Positions 36,480 to 46,046 are shown, numbered from the stretch's first letter. The stretch is 64,000 bases of DNA from Bin75 sp965212135 (GCA_965212135.1 OZ243044.1:1612001-1676000), one strand, 5' to 3'. Numbers and translations: made by a program. Notes: generated by a model from the letters alone, not told the origin.

Positions 36480-39368
36480 ATGGATTATAAATCAACGCTC
36501 AACCTGCCCCAAACGGTCTTCCCCATGAAGGGGAACCTGCCGAAACGTGAGCCGGAATTTGTGGCCCGATGGACGGAGCAGCGGCTCTATCAACGCATTC
36601 AGGCGTCCCGCGAAGGGCAACCGCTGTATGTGCTTCACGATGGGCCGCCCTACGCCAATGGCCACATTCACATTGGCCACGCGCTCAATAAAATTCTCAA
36701 AGACATCATCGTCAAATCCCGCACCATGGAAGGTCTGCGGGCGCCGTACGTGCCCGGGTGGGATTGCCATGGCTTGCCCATCGAACATCAGGTCACGAAA
36801 CAGCTCGGCGAAAAGAAACAGGACGTGAGCGTCATGGAATTGCGTCGGCTGTGCCGCGAGTACGCCGACAGGTTTTGTAACGTCCAGCGGGACGAGTTTC
36901 AACGGCTGGGCGTCCTGGGTGATTGGGACCGTCCCTACTTCACGATGCAGAAAGCCTACGAAGCGACCATTATTCGGGAGTTCGGAAAATTTGTGGAGCG
37001 GGGCGGGGTGTATAAAGGGCGGAAACCGGTGTGGTGGTGCACGCAGGATCAGACCGCCCTGGCCGAAGCCGAGGTCGAATACGCGGATCATATCTCTCCC
37101 GCCGTCTATGTGAAATTTCCGTTCACGGTGACCCCGCGGGAACGGTTTGGCTTGGCGAGCCTTGCAGGCGTGGAGCGGGTCTCCATTGTCATTTGGACGA
37201 CCACGCCGTGGACGCTTCCCGCAAACCAGGCCGTCGCCCTTCATCCGGATTTGACCTATGCCTTTCTGCGCGCGGGCAACGAGGTGCTGGTGGTGGCCGA
37301 GGAGTTGGTGGACGCCGTGGTCAACGCCTGCCGATTGGCAGACTGTTCCATTCTGGGCGCCCGAAAAGGCAAGGACGGCTTTGAAGGGTTGTTGTGCCGC
37401 CGCCCGTTCACCGACGGATTGTCCCCGGTGTTGCTGGCGGATTTTGTGACGCTGGAACAGGGAACGGGGTGCGTGCATATTGCGCCGGGTCATGGGATGG
37501 AGGACTATCATCTGGCATTGCACTATAACGCGAAGACGCCGGGAGGCGTGCCGCCCGAACCGCTGCAAGTGCTGGCGCCTGTTGATGAGCGCGGGTGTTT
37601 TACCGATGACGTGCCGGCGTTTGCCGGTCAGCACGTCTTTAAAGCCAATCCGGCAATTGTGCGGCAGCTTGAACAACGCGGCGCACTGGTGGGTCAGGGC
37701 ACACTGACGCATTCCTACCCGCACTGCTGGCGCTGCAAAAAGCCCGTGATTTTCCGGGCCACATGGCAATGGTTCGTGTCCATGGACATCGGCGGCTTGC
37801 GTGAACGCGCGCTCAAGGAGATTGACCGCGTGCGATGGATTCCGGAGCGGGGCCGCGACCGCATCTACGGCATGGTGGCGAATCGGCCGGACTGGTGTTT
37901 GTCCCGTCAACGAATTTGGGGGACGCCGATTCCGGGATTTATCTGCGCGAAATGCCAACGTCCGTCGGCGACCCCGGAGGTCATTGGTCATGTTGCCGAC
38001 CTGGTGAGCGAGCATGGTGCGGACGTGTGGTTCGAGCGACCGGCGCGCGAACTCGTGCCTCCGGGAACGGCCTGTGCGGAATGCGGGGCCACGGAGTTCG
38101 AAAAGGAACAGGATATTCTGGACGTCTGGTTTGAGTCCGGCGTGAGTCATGCCGCCGTCGTGAAACAACATGGGACGGACTGGTGGCCGGCAAGTTTGTA
38201 TCTGGAAGGGTCGGACCAGCATCGAGGGTGGTTTCACAGCGCGCTTCTTTCGTCCGTCACCACGGACGGGCGCGCGCCGTACCGGGCCGTGCTCACCCAC
38301 GGATTCGTCGTTGACGGTCACGGCAAAAAAATGTCCAAGTCGGCCGGCAACGTGGTGTCGCCTCAAGACGTCATCAAACAGCACGGCGCGGAAATTCTTC
38401 GCTTGTGGGTCGCGGCGCAGGATTATCAGGAAGACCTTCGCATTTCGCCGCACATCCTCGATCAACTGGTGGAAGCCTACCGGAAAATTCGGAATACCTG
38501 CCGGTATTTACTCGGCAACGTGTATGACTTTGAGCCGGAGAATCCGGCCCATCAGATCGCCATTGAACACTTGCCGGAACTGGATCGCTGGGCGCTTCTG
38601 CGATTCAACAACGTCATTCGCAACGTGCGGAACGGCTACGAGGAATTTAATTTTCGGCAGATTGTGCACGAACTGGACTACTTTTGTTCGGTGGACTTGA
38701 GTGCGACTTATCTGGATATTTTGAAAGACCGGCTCTACACCTTTCCCAAGAACTCGCCCGTCCGCCGCGGATCGCAAATGGTTCTGTTTCGGATTGTCAC
38801 GGGGTTGGCCCGACTCATGGCCCCCATTTTGAGTTTTACGGCGGAAGACGTGTGGGACGTCTTGCCGTCGGGGCGGGACAAGGCGTCATCGTCGGATGAC
38901 TCGGTCCATCTTTCGACCTTTCCGGAACCCGTGAGCCTGGACAATCAGGAGGCGTTGGAGGCTCGCTGGAAAGAATTGCTGGCAATCCGTACGGCGGTTT
39001 TGCTGGTCTTGGAACGCAATCGGCAAGAGAAAATCATCGGGTCTTCATTAGAGGCCAGAGTGGTGGTCAAGGCTCTTCCAGAGCGGCACAAATTCCTTCA
39101 ACGTGATGAAAAAGATCTGCCGATGTTATGTATCGTATCCCAGGTGACCTTGAGCGAGGTTGCAGGACTGCCCGATACACCTGATGGCAAAGAAGGCATG
39201 GGGGTTGATGCTCAAGGCGGACAGAACGTGAGTGAGTTAGGAATGAACATCAGAGTCGAGAAAATCACGGATCCTAAATGTGAGCGATGCTGGAATTATC
39301 GGCCTTCCGTTGGAAGCGACACCCGGCATCCCACCTTGTGCGACCGGTGTCTGGAGGCCGTGACGTGA
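36480..39368 (+). CDS. ileS: Isoleucyl-tRNA synthetase
   Basis: 962 residues. Class I motifs: HIHIGH at about 62-67 and KMSKS at about 617-621. The editing domain (CP1, including TTTPWTLPANQAV and GTGCVHIAPGHG) and a C-terminal zinc finger (CERCW...LCDRC) are present. The enzyme charges tRNA-Ile with isoleucine. The stop overlaps the lspA GTG by four bases, a common ileS-lspA arrangement in bacteria. Start ATG 36480. Confidence 0.97.
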   Translation: MDYKSTLNLPQTVFPMKGNLPKREPEFVARWTEQRLYQRIQASREGQPLYVLHDGPPYANGHIHIGHALNKILKDIIVKSRTMEGLRAPYVPGWDCHGLPIEHQVTKQLGEKKQDVSVMELRRLCREYADRFCNVQRDEFQRLGVLGDWDRPYFTMQKAYEATIIREFGKFVERGGVYKGRKPVWWCTQDQTALAEAEVEYADHISPAVYVKFPFTVTPRERFGLASLAGVERVSIVIWTTTPWTLPANQAVALHPDLTYAFLRAGNEVLVVAEELVDAVVNACRLADCSILGARKGKDGFEGLLCRRPFTDGLSPVLLADFVTLEQGTGCVHIAPGHGMEDYHLALHYNAKTPGGVPPEPLQVLAPVDERGCFTDDVPAFAGQHVFKANPAIVRQLEQRGALVGQGTLTHSYPHCWRCKKPVIFRATWQWFVSMDIGGLRERALKEIDRVRWIPERGRDRIYGMVANRPDWCLSRQRIWGTPIPGFICAKCQRPSATPEVIGHVADLVSEHGADVWFERPARELVPPGTACAECGATEFEKEQDILDVWFESGVSHAAVVKQHGTDWWPASLYLEGSDQHRGWFHSALLSSVTTDGRAPYRAVLTHGFVVDGHGKKMSKSAGNVVSPQDVIKQHGAEILRLWVAAQDYQEDLRISPHILDQLVEAYRKIRNTCRYLLGNVYDFEPENPAHQIAIEHLPELDRWALLRFNNVIRNVRNGYEEFNFRQIVHELDYFCSVDLSATYLDILKDRLYTFPKNSPVRRGSQMVLFRIVTGLARLMAPILSFTAEDVWDVLPSGRDKASSSDDSVHLSTFPEPVSLDNQEALEARWKELLAIRTAVLLVLERNRQEKIIGSSLEARVVVKALPERHKFLQRDEKDLPMLCIVSQVTLSEVAGLPDTPDGKEGMGVDAQGGQNVSELGMNIRVEKITDPKCERCWNYRPSVGSDTRHPTLCDRCLEAVT

Positions 39369-39883
39369 GTGAGGGATTGCGCCGGTTCGGCGTGCTGTTT
39401 GGCGTCGGTCTGGCCATTGTGGTTCTGGATCAGGTCACGAAGCTTCTCGTCATGCGGACCATGCACCTGCATGAATCCATTCCCGTCATATCCGGGTTTG
39501 TGAACCTGACCTATATTCGGAACCCCGGCGCGGCCTTTGGCATCTTTGCCACCACCAACAGTACGTTTCGACTCATCTTTTTTGTCGGGGCGTCCATCTT
39601 CGCCCTTGGGCTGCTGTGGACGATTTTTTGCCGAATGCCTCCGGAGGATCTGTGGGGCAGACTGACCGTCTCCAGTATTTTTGGAGGCGCGATCGGGAAT
39701 CTGATTGACCGGTTGCGCTATGGTGAAGTCGTGGACTTCCTCGACTTGTATGTGGGCGGCTATCACTGGCCGGCGTTTAACGTCGCGGATAGCGCCATTA
39801 GCGTCGGAGTCGTCTCCCTGCTCATTCTGTTTGCGCTGGATAAAAAGAAAGACGGCGGCAACGGCCCGCCCTCAATCCCGTAA
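39365..39883 (+). CDS. lspA: Lipoprotein signal peptidase LspA
   Basis: 172 residues from GTG 39365, chosen because it overlaps the ileS stop by four bases and gives the usual length. Four membrane helices; catalytic aspartates Asp124 (VVDF) and Asp142 (NVADS). LspA cuts lipid-modified prolipoproteins such as BamD and the TlpA-like lipoprotein encoded in this window, in the inner membrane. Confidence 0.95.
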   Translation: MSEGLRRFGVLFGVGLAIVVLDQVTKLLVMRTMHLHESIPVISGFVNLTYIRNPGAAFGIFATTNSTFRLIFFVGASIFALGLLWTIFCRMPPEDLWGRLTVSSIFGGAIGNLIDRLRYGEVVDFLDLYVGGYHWPAFNVADSAISVGVVSLLILFALDKKKDGGNGPPSIP

Positions 39884-39891
39884 CCCGCCAA

Positions 39892-40428
39892 TCAATTTGC
39901 CCCGATCCCGGCCGGGTGCGTCCGGCATTGCGTGATGTGTTCCGACAGCATGGCGGCCACCTTCCCAAGATCAAAGGGCCACGCGTAGGTCAGGGTCACG
40001 TCCGGATAGCGCTTGCGCAGTTCGGCCATGTCTTCCGGAATTTCATATTCCGAATGCGAGCCGCCCGGCGTGAACATGGTGGAGACGACGGTAATATCGC
40101 GCGCGCCGTCCGCGATTTGCCGTTCAATCGCCTCGGCAAGCGTGGGGGTGCAAAACTCGTTATACGCCGTGGAGAACAGTGCGCCCTGGAGGAGCGGCTT
40201 GAGTCGCGCGGCCAGGAGTTCAAGCCCGGCTTGATACGGATCGGTGTCCGGTGCGCGGGGCCACTGCCGGATTTTCTGGTCAAGGTCATATTCCTCTTTG
40301 GACATAGGCGCGCCCGCGGCTCGTCGTTGCGCTTCCAGACGCTTGAGTTGCGTCACCAGTTCCGACGAGTAGCCTTTGGGAATGCCGCCGTGCCCGACGA
40401 GGACCACGCCTTTGGTTGCATCAGTCAT
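39892..40428 (-). CDS. CbiX/SirB-type chelatase-like protein
   Basis: 178 residues from ATG 40428, with AAGGAGA in front. The N-terminal VLVGHGGIP and the later TPGGSHSEYEIPED carry the metal-binding histidines of the CbiX/SirB class II chelatase family. Those enzymes insert cobalt or iron into sirohydrochlorin, but the middle region here (QKIRQWPRAPDTDPY) is not typical, and no other porphyrin genes are adjacent. A chelatase-like metal carrier is a fair reading. Confidence 0.72.
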   Translation of the reverse strand: MTDATKGVVLVGHGGIPKGYSSELVTQLKRLEAQRRAAGAPMSKEEYDLDQKIRQWPRAPDTDPYQAGLELLAARLKPLLQGALFSTAYNEFCTPTLAEAIERQIADGARDITVVSTMFTPGGSHSEYEIPEDMAELRKRYPDVTLTYAWPFDLGKVAAMLSEHITQCRTHPAGIGAN

Positions 40429-40444
40429 GGTGTCGTCTCCTTCT

Positions 40445-41431
40445 TTATGCCCCACGGATTTCAACAAAGGCACTAGGTCTGGGAGTAATCTTTAGCTTCG
40501 CCGTCGGCTTCTCTTCGACCATCCAAGTACCGCGTTCGTGGCTATAGCGGCATATGAGCAAAGTGGGTTTTGTCAAAGCGGAGTAGACCACGCATAAGCG
40601 ATAATTCTTCTCTTGTTTTGAAAATGCATTCACAAATTCGTTGTAGGTAAGCTCGACGTTGGGAGTATCTCCCGAGAGTCCTTTCACTTCAATGTTGAGC
40701 AAGGTCGTTCCGCGAGTTGCTTCCAAATCCCACCCCCGGTTCTTGTTCTCCACCCTCTCTACAGTATAACCGTGGCGTTGAAAATACATCTCTGTTTTTT
40801 TCATTGCCGCCTGTTCCACTTTTGCCTTTTTCTCCGGGTCTGGTTGCCTTGACCGGGCTTTCTTTGATGGTATCGGTTGTATCCTGAATGTTCCCCCGAT
40901 AAGTTTTGCAACTTTTCGAAGGAAAGGTTTACGTTCAGGAGCATCTGCAAACCAGACATTGGATTGCCCCATGTATCCCCTCTTGCGCCTTGGTATTTCA
41001 ATGGTTCCCTCGTCAACCGTTAATAATTTCGCATCTCTGGCTTTGGCTTTGATGTAGAATGACGGAGCGGAGAGCCTTTTATGCCGGTTGGATACAGCTT
41101 TCTGTTCAAATTTATAAACCGTTGCGTTCTTATACCAGCCTCTGACGACGGTTCCTTGATCTGTTTTGTCATTCTTGGCAGTCCAGACAACCGTGATATC
41201 GTCAATGGTTTCTTCTGAAGGAGCCGCCCCCAATCTTTCGATGTTGATTTGACCATCTTTTCCGCCCGACCGGACATAACCATATATCCAGTTTTTGTGT
41301 TCAAGGAAATTGCAGACCTCGTGCCCACGTTTCTTTTGTTCCACAAAAGCCCCTCCGCCGCTGATTCTGTCTTTCTTATTTTGGCCTTTGTAGTGTTCCA
41401 TCCAGCCGATATTGCAAAACAGGTAGCGCAT
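40445..41431 (-). CDS. DUF3883-domain protein, orphan nuclease-like
   Basis: 328 residues. The C-terminal third (about 215-325) follows the DUF3883 pattern: a helix (MKKTEMYFQRHGYTVERVE), NRGWDLEAT, then LLNIEVKGLSG with the invariant Glu and Lys, a PD-(D/E)xK-like core. The N-terminal part, about 200 residues, is unfamiliar, Lys-rich and includes several Trp. DUF3883 is common in defence proteins. Lower GC than its neighbours and no partner gene suggest a recently acquired orphan. Convergent or adjacent to CbiX by 17 bases. Confidence 0.8.
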   Translation of the reverse strand: MRYLFCNIGWMEHYKGQNKKDRISGGGAFVEQKKRGHEVCNFLEHKNWIYGYVRSGGKDGQINIERLGAAPSEETIDDITVVWTAKNDKTDQGTVVRGWYKNATVYKFEQKAVSNRHKRLSAPSFYIKAKARDAKLLTVDEGTIEIPRRKRGYMGQSNVWFADAPERKPFLRKVAKLIGGTFRIQPIPSKKARSRQPDPEKKAKVEQAAMKKTEMYFQRHGYTVERVENKNRGWDLEATRGTTLLNIEVKGLSGDTPNVELTYNEFVNAFSKQEKNYRLCVVYSALTKPTLLICRYSHERGTWMVEEKPTAKLKITPRPSAFVEIRGA

Positions 41432-41442
41432 GGTTTCCCTCC

Positions 41443-42048
41443 TTATGCCCTGCGGGATTGCCGTCGGTGATACCCGAACACGCGTTCGAGAAAATGTTCC
41501 CGAATATCGCGGTCCCGGAGCCGCTCTTCATCTTCAATGGGCATCAGCGGAAACATGGTTTGGAACGCCTCCGCAAACAGGCCCGTCCCGTTTCGGGACG
41601 GACGGCCTTCGCGGATGAACACGGGCACATGACGGATTCCGCAACTTGGGGAATCGGCTTTGAACACGTAGCCGGAAAGATTCAACGCGCGTAGCTCGCG
41701 CAGCCGTTGTGCGGCGTACCGGCGCATTCGTTCGGTATGATCCGTGCGGGAATACACGGTGAGCAGGCGTGGTGTCGCCACGTCGTCAACCAGGCGCATC
41801 GCTTCTCGCGGGGTCCCGAACCCGGCTTCCACTTCGGGACAAACCGGCACCCACTCCATATGTTGCCCGAGCGCGTCCGCCAGAAACGACTCGCGTTTAT
41901 GGCTGCCGTCGTACCGAACGGGATCACCCAACAGGCATTGGCTAATGCCCACACGAACGGGACGACCGGACGCAGGGGAGGCCACGGGAGCGATCACGGG
42001 CGGGAATGGCATCATGGCGCATTGGCTACGGTGGCCTCCCGGCGTCAC
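41443..42048 (-). CDS. DUF523/TudS-like iron-sulfur protein
   Basis: 201 residues. Cysteines in SQCLLG, PVCPEV and SPSCG match those of TudS, an enzyme that removes sulfur from thiouracil with a 4Fe-4S cluster. The invariant segments VRYDGSHK and GFGTPRE are also present. The GTG at 42048 overlaps the upstream gene's stop by four bases; ATG 42015 is an alternative. The C-terminal DUF1722 domain seen in YbgA is absent. Desulfidase activity is likely, the substrate unproven. Confidence 0.82.
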   Translation of the reverse strand: MTPGGHRSQCAMMPFPPVIAPVASPASGRPVRVGISQCLLGDPVRYDGSHKRESFLADALGQHMEWVPVCPEVEAGFGTPREAMRLVDDVATPRLLTVYSRTDHTERMRRYAAQRLRELRALNLSGYVFKADSPSCGIRHVPVFIREGRPSRNGTGLFAEAFQTMFPLMPIEDEERLRDRDIREHFLERVFGYHRRQSRRA

Positions 42049-43028
42049 GAGTGGCGCTTGCCGGGGTGTGTCAATTCTTTCTCGTTTGTCTTGAGCAAGC
42101 TGTCCTCACTGACGCGAACGACCCGCACTTCCTTGACCGCGGCCACGATTTTGACAAGCAGGGTGACGGGTGTTCCGATTTCTCCCCGTATCATGGCAAC
42201 GACTTCGCGGTACGTTTTTCCCGTGACGGACCGGCCGTCAACGGCCAGAATTTCCTGCCCATGCGCAAGCCCCGCACGGGTGGCCGGCCCCATGGGATGC
42301 GTGGCTCGGATAAACAGGCCGGCGGGGGCGCCGACCCGCTCGGCCGTCAGATGCAGTGCGACCCCAATGATGCCCGGTTGCGGGATCATGGGGCCCGACA
42401 TGTCCCCGTGAGGATTGCCTTGTTGTGGAGACCCGTTCCGGGCATGGCTCGTGATGGGGGTCACCGACAGCAGTCTGCGCGCGGCGTCCATGGCTGCCGC
42501 GACGTTGGGCAACTGACTCATCGGGACAATTTCAAGATACCGCACGATGTTGTCCGCATCAACGACCATCACGGCCCGTTGCAAAATGTGACGCCTGGGA
42601 TGCAGCAAGCCGGTCTGTTTCCCAAAGTCAAAGTGCGGGGCGTCCGACAGGAAGGTGAGGTTGTCAATGCCGGCTTTGTCCGCGAAGGCAACCTGGTCAT
42701 CGTGGGAGTTGGTGCTGATGGTGACGATCTCAAGGTCCCGCTTCAGGGCTTCTTTTTTTTCGCTGAACCGATGGGTTTGTTCGTCGCAAACCGGAGTGTT
42801 GAGTTGCGGGACGATACTGAACAGCTTGACCCGTCCCTTCAGTTCGCCGAGTGCAATGGCGGCATTGTTCGTCCCGATCAATGTGGCGTTTGGCAAGGGC
42901 GCCCCGCGCGAAACCGTTGCCGGCATGGACCATGCGGCGGAGCCGAGGAGCATCGGCAGACACGGACTAAGAAAAATGAGAGCAAAAAGCCCGACACGCG
43001 GGATCTGTGACGGCAAGCGTTGCATCAT
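42045..43028 (-). CDS. Exported thiol peroxidase (Tpx-like) fused to a PDZ domain
   Basis: 327 residues. A signal sequence (about 1-35) leads to a Tpx-type peroxiredoxin domain (about 40-190) with the peroxidatic Cys81 in LNTPVCDEQ; the resolving cysteine of E. coli Tpx (Cys95) has no counterpart, so this would be a 1-Cys enzyme. After a Gly/Pro linker, a PDZ domain (about 214-300, including GATHPMGPATRAGLAHG-like loop AGLAHGQEILAVDG and VVAMIRG) follows. Tpx is normally a soluble single-domain protein; PDZ domains bind C-terminal tails. The gene overlaps the TudS-like gene downstream. Confidence 0.85.
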   Translation of the reverse strand: MMQRLPSQIPRVGLFALIFLSPCLPMLLGSAAWSMPATVSRGAPLPNATLIGTNNAAIALGELKGRVKLFSIVPQLNTPVCDEQTHRFSEKKEALKRDLEIVTISTNSHDDQVAFADKAGIDNLTFLSDAPHFDFGKQTGLLHPRRHILQRAVMVVDADNIVRYLEIVPMSQLPNVAAAMDAARRLLSVTPITSHARNGSPQQGNPHGDMSGPMIPQPGIIGVALHLTAERVGAPAGLFIRATHPMGPATRAGLAHGQEILAVDGRSVTGKTYREVVAMIRGEIGTPVTLLVKIVAAVKEVRVVRVSEDSLLKTNEKELTHPGKRHS

Positions 43029-43146
43029 GCAAACGTCCTTTCAAAAGGTTCATAGCCACACGACATCCTACCACACTATGCACACGGCAATTGCAGGAAC
43101 CTTCCGGGACTCTGGTGCGCTCGTGGAGGTTTTCCAGAAACGTGCT

Positions 43147-43551
43147 TTAGGTTTTTTCACCCGTCTCGTCGGGGGGTGGAGGAGTCGCCGGGTTCCATGC
43201 CTGAAGACGGTCAATCAAGGGCCGGGCTTCCGGGCTGGTGGCCTGGGTGGGTTCGCTGGGCTGATGATCCCACGTGAGTTGAGTGTACCCGCAGTCCGTC
43301 AACGTCGTGCGGATCACCTCAACGAGCGCTTCGAGAGTCACCTCGTCCCCTTGACGCAGATCAAGCACACGCAGGGCTTTTTCCATGGGGACCGGGGCTT
43401 GATGGAGCAACGCCCAGCACCGGTCAAACACCGTATTGCGCACGTCTTCGGGCACGTTCAGGGTCGGGATGTCCGACGTGCACAAGGCCACCACCGTGAG
43501 CGCAAATTGAAGGTCCGGGAGTTCCGGGTTATTGACGTCAAGCGTTTGCAT
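43147..43551 (-). CDS. Small hypothetical protein
   Basis: 134 residues from ATG 43551 (MQTLDVNNPELPDL). Mostly helical, with an acidic N-terminal half and a proline-rich C terminus; contains DVRNTVFDRCWALLHQAP and a region like a short helical repeat. No family recognised. A neighbouring DUF3565 gene precedes it. Confidence 0.55.
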   Translation of the reverse strand: MQTLDVNNPELPDLQFALTVVALCTSDIPTLNVPEDVRNTVFDRCWALLHQAPVPMEKALRVLDLRQGDEVTLEALVEVIRTTLTDCGYTQLTWDHQPSEPTQATSPEARPLIDRLQAWNPATPPPPDETGEKT

Positions 43552-43588
43552 AACCGTCCGCCATCTTAGTGAGGCCTTGCCTCTTTTT

Positions 43589-43819
43589 TCAATCCCTCCG
43601 GATTTCCGAATTGCCGGCCTGAAGACCCTGTTCCGGGTCCTCGCATGTTCGGCAATCAAGTGTTTGTCCCAGTCTCCGTTCCCGCCCTTCCCTGGTTGTC
43701 ACCCATGGCCGGTCACTCCAGGGGGGATTGTGCCGAACGTGCTGGCCATGTCCGCATTCAAGATCGGCGACCCAGTCGCCATATTCATCCTGGTGAAAAC
43801 CGGTAATGTGTTGTGTCAT
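43589..43819 (-). CDS. DUF3565 protein
   Basis: 76 residues from ATG 43819. ITGFHQDEYGDWVADLECGH, then GQHVRHNPPW and a final LDCRTCE match the DUF3565 family. The paired cysteines, Cys22 with the later CxxC, and histidines suggest a small zinc site. Function unknown. It is divergent from phoB. Confidence 0.8.
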   Translation of the reverse strand: MTQHITGFHQDEYGDWVADLECGHGQHVRHNPPWSDRPWVTTREGRERRLGQTLDCRTCEDPEQGLQAGNSEIRRD

Positions 43820-43970
43820 GGTTTCCCCGGCCTCGGCCGCCCGTTGAGTCCGTGTGTCAATGGGCAAACGTGAAGCCATAGTCTATCATGGGCGTTTATG
43901 ATACAACTAGGCGGGTGCGAAAAACGGGCGGGCCTTGGGTGCGGGGCCGCCGGGAAGAGACGGGTGACGC

Positions 43971-44660
43971 ATGGCGCTGAAAGCCTTAATTGTTGACGAT
44001 GAACAGGCGATTGTGGATCTGGTGCGGCATCACTTGGAAAAAGAAGGGCTGCATTGCCTGGAGGCGTCCGACGGCGACACGGCCCTGCGACTCGCCCGGA
44101 CCGAGCGCCCTGATTTGCTTGTGCTGGACCTCATGCTGCCCGGCATTGACGGATTGGAAATTTGCCGGTTGCTGCGTCGTGATCCGGGCACCGCAACAAT
44201 CGCGATCATCATGCTGACGGCCAAAGCCGAAGAAGTGGACCGGGTGGTGGGTCTGGAGATGGGGGCGGACGATTACGTCGTCAAGCCGTTTAGCCCGCGG
44301 GAGTTGGTGGCGAGAGTCAAGACGGTGTTGCGGCGGGGGCAAGAGCCTCGCACCGGAGCCGTCCGGCGAGTCGGCGCACTTGAAGTTGATGACGCCAAAC
44401 GTCAAGTCCGCGTGGCGGGACGGACCGTGGAACTCACGATGAAAGAGTTTGATCTGCTCGGTGCGCTCATGCAGGCCGGGGGGCGGGTGTTGAATCGGGA
44501 GCAAATGCTGGCAATGGTCTGGGAGTATGCCAATGCCGTGGAGATTGAATCGCGAACGGTGGACGTCCACATCAGGCGCCTTCGCCAGAAACTCGGCGAA
44601 GAAAGCCGTCGAATCGTGACGATCAAGGGCGTGGGGTATCGCTTTGAAGCGGACGAGTAA
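43971..44660 (+). CDS. phoB: Phosphate response regulator PhoB
   Basis: 229 residues: receiver domain with Asp9/Asp10 acid pair, phosphoacceptor Asp53 (VLDLMLPG) and the lysine in VKPFSPREL, then a winged-helix OmpR-type DNA-binding domain (LTMKEFDLL, RTVDVHIRRLRQKL, VGYRFEAD). Phospho-PhoB activates Pho genes at Pho boxes; two candidate boxes lie at 46079-46095 and 57904-57920. phoR follows after 15 bases and pstSCAB-phoU after that, which fixes the role. Confidence 0.93.
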   Translation: MALKALIVDDEQAIVDLVRHHLEKEGLHCLEASDGDTALRLARTERPDLLVLDLMLPGIDGLEICRLLRRDPGTATIAIIMLTAKAEEVDRVVGLEMGADDYVVKPFSPRELVARVKTVLRRGQEPRTGAVRRVGALEVDDAKRQVRVAGRTVELTMKEFDLLGALMQAGGRVLNREQMLAMVWEYANAVEIESRTVDVHIRRLRQKLGEESRRIVTIKGVGYRFEADE

Positions 44661-44675
44661 CGGAGCCATGCGCGC

Positions 44676-46046
44676 ATGTCCATGCTGAAGGGCCGTTTGC
44701 TCTTCCGGGTCGGTTTGTCGTTGAGCGTGATGACGTTGTTGGGCCTGGCGGCCATGTGGCTGCTGGTGGCTTCCGGGGCGACGGGTGGGGAACTCCTGGT
44801 TGGGGGCCTGGTTTTTTTCCTTGCGGCTGTTCCGCTTGGATGGTGGTTGGGCCAACGGCTGTTGAGGCCGGTTGATGAAATTCGGAGCGTCGCCGAACGG
44901 CTGTTCAAGGGATGGGGCCCCATGAAGCCCGAAGACGATGAATTCGGCCCTTTGAAGCAAGCCGTCGCGTATATCGAGTCTCATTCCCGTGAACGGTTTC
45001 AGGCCCTGGAGGCCGAGCGAGCCAAAGTCTCCGCCATCCTCGACAGCATGACCGAGGGTGTGATCGCTCTGGATGGAAACAGCCGTATTGTGCTGATGAA
45101 TCCCGCCGCACGACACCTGTTGGCCTGTACTCACGATCCGGTGGAGGGGCGCGCGTTATTGGAGGTGGTCAGAGATCGGGGATTGAGTGATTTGGTCGAG
45201 CTGTGCCGATCCGTTGACGCGATGGAGCCGCGCAAGAGGGAAATTGAGCGTCATGCGCCGTCGCCGAGAATGATTGAGGTCAATGCCGTGCCCGTGTCGT
45301 GTTCCACATGGGCCAGCGGCCTGGTCCTGGTCTTGCGCGACATGACCGAACTTCGGCGTTTGGAACGAGTCCGTGCCGAATTTGTGGCCAACGTGTCTCA
45401 TGAGTTGCGGACCCCGCTCACGGCCATCAAGGGGTATTTGGAGACCTTGCTGGATGAAGCCTTGCCGGAGTCGGCCACGCATCGGCGATTTTTGGAAGTC
45501 GCCAACAGTCATGCGGGACGAATGGGGCGGCTGATTGACGACCTGCGGAATCTGTCCGCTCTTGAAACGGGCAAGGTGATCCTGGCTCCCTCTCCCATTC
45601 ACATTCGGGACGTGGCGAACGAAGTCTCGGCGATGTTTGAGAAGCATGCCGCGAAAAAAGGCGTGGAGCTTGTGAACCAGGTGCCCTCCGATGTCTGCGT
45701 GCGGGCCGACCGCGACCGCCTCTCTCAAATTCTGGTCAACCTGGTTGACAATGCGGTGAAGTCCACCCCGAAAGGGGGGACGGTCATGTTTCAGGCGGCG
45801 AAAGAAAACGATCGTGATATTCGTATCACGGTTCGGGATACGGGCCATGGGATTCCGCGCACGGATTTGCCTCGAGTGACGGAACGGTTTTACAGGGTTG
45901 ATAAAGCCCGTTCACGCGAGGAAGGCGGGACCGGCCTCGGTCTTGCCATTGTGAAGCATCTGGTTCAGTTGCATGGCGGGACGCTTCACATTGACAGTGA
46001 ATACGGCAAAGGAACGACCATCGGCGTGCGGCTACCGGCCGCGTAA
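44676..46046 (+). CDS. phoR: Phosphate sensor histidine kinase PhoR
   Basis: 456 residues: two N-terminal membrane helices (about 8-32, 40-58), a HAMP-like linker, a PAS domain (about 113-225), the phospho-acceptor His242 in SHELRTPL, and the N, G1 and G2 ATP-binding boxes (VDNAVKST, DTGHGIP, GTGLGLAIVKHL). The short periplasmic segment is usual for PhoR, which senses phosphate supply through the Pst-PhoU complex. Partner of PhoB. Confidence 0.93.
   Translation: MSMLKGRLLFRVGLSLSVMTLLGLAAMWLLVASGATGGELLVGGLVFFLAAVPLGWWLGQRLLRPVDEIRSVAERLFKGWGPMKPEDDEFGPLKQAVAYIESHSRERFQALEAERAKVSAILDSMTEGVIALDGNSRIVLMNPAARHLLACTHDPVEGRALLEVVRDRGLSDLVELCRSVDAMEPRKREIERHAPSPRMIEVNAVPVSCSTWASGLVLVLRDMTELRRLERVRAEFVANVSHELRTPLTAIKGYLETLLDEALPESATHRRFLEVANSHAGRMGRLIDDLRNLSALETGKVILAPSPIHIRDVANEVSAMFEKHAAKKGVELVNQVPSDVCVRADRDRLSQILVNLVDNAVKSTPKGGTVMFQAAKENDRDIRITVRDTGHGIPRTDLPRVTERFYRVDKARSREEGGTGLGLAIVKHLVQLHGGTLHIDSEYGKGTTIGVRLPAA

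Noticed and set aside
36492..38465. Long open frame on the minus strand opposite ileS
   Set aside because: It is an antisense shadow of a highly conserved tRNA synthetase gene with full motifs; its translation is rich in His, Arg and Pro, with no known domain.
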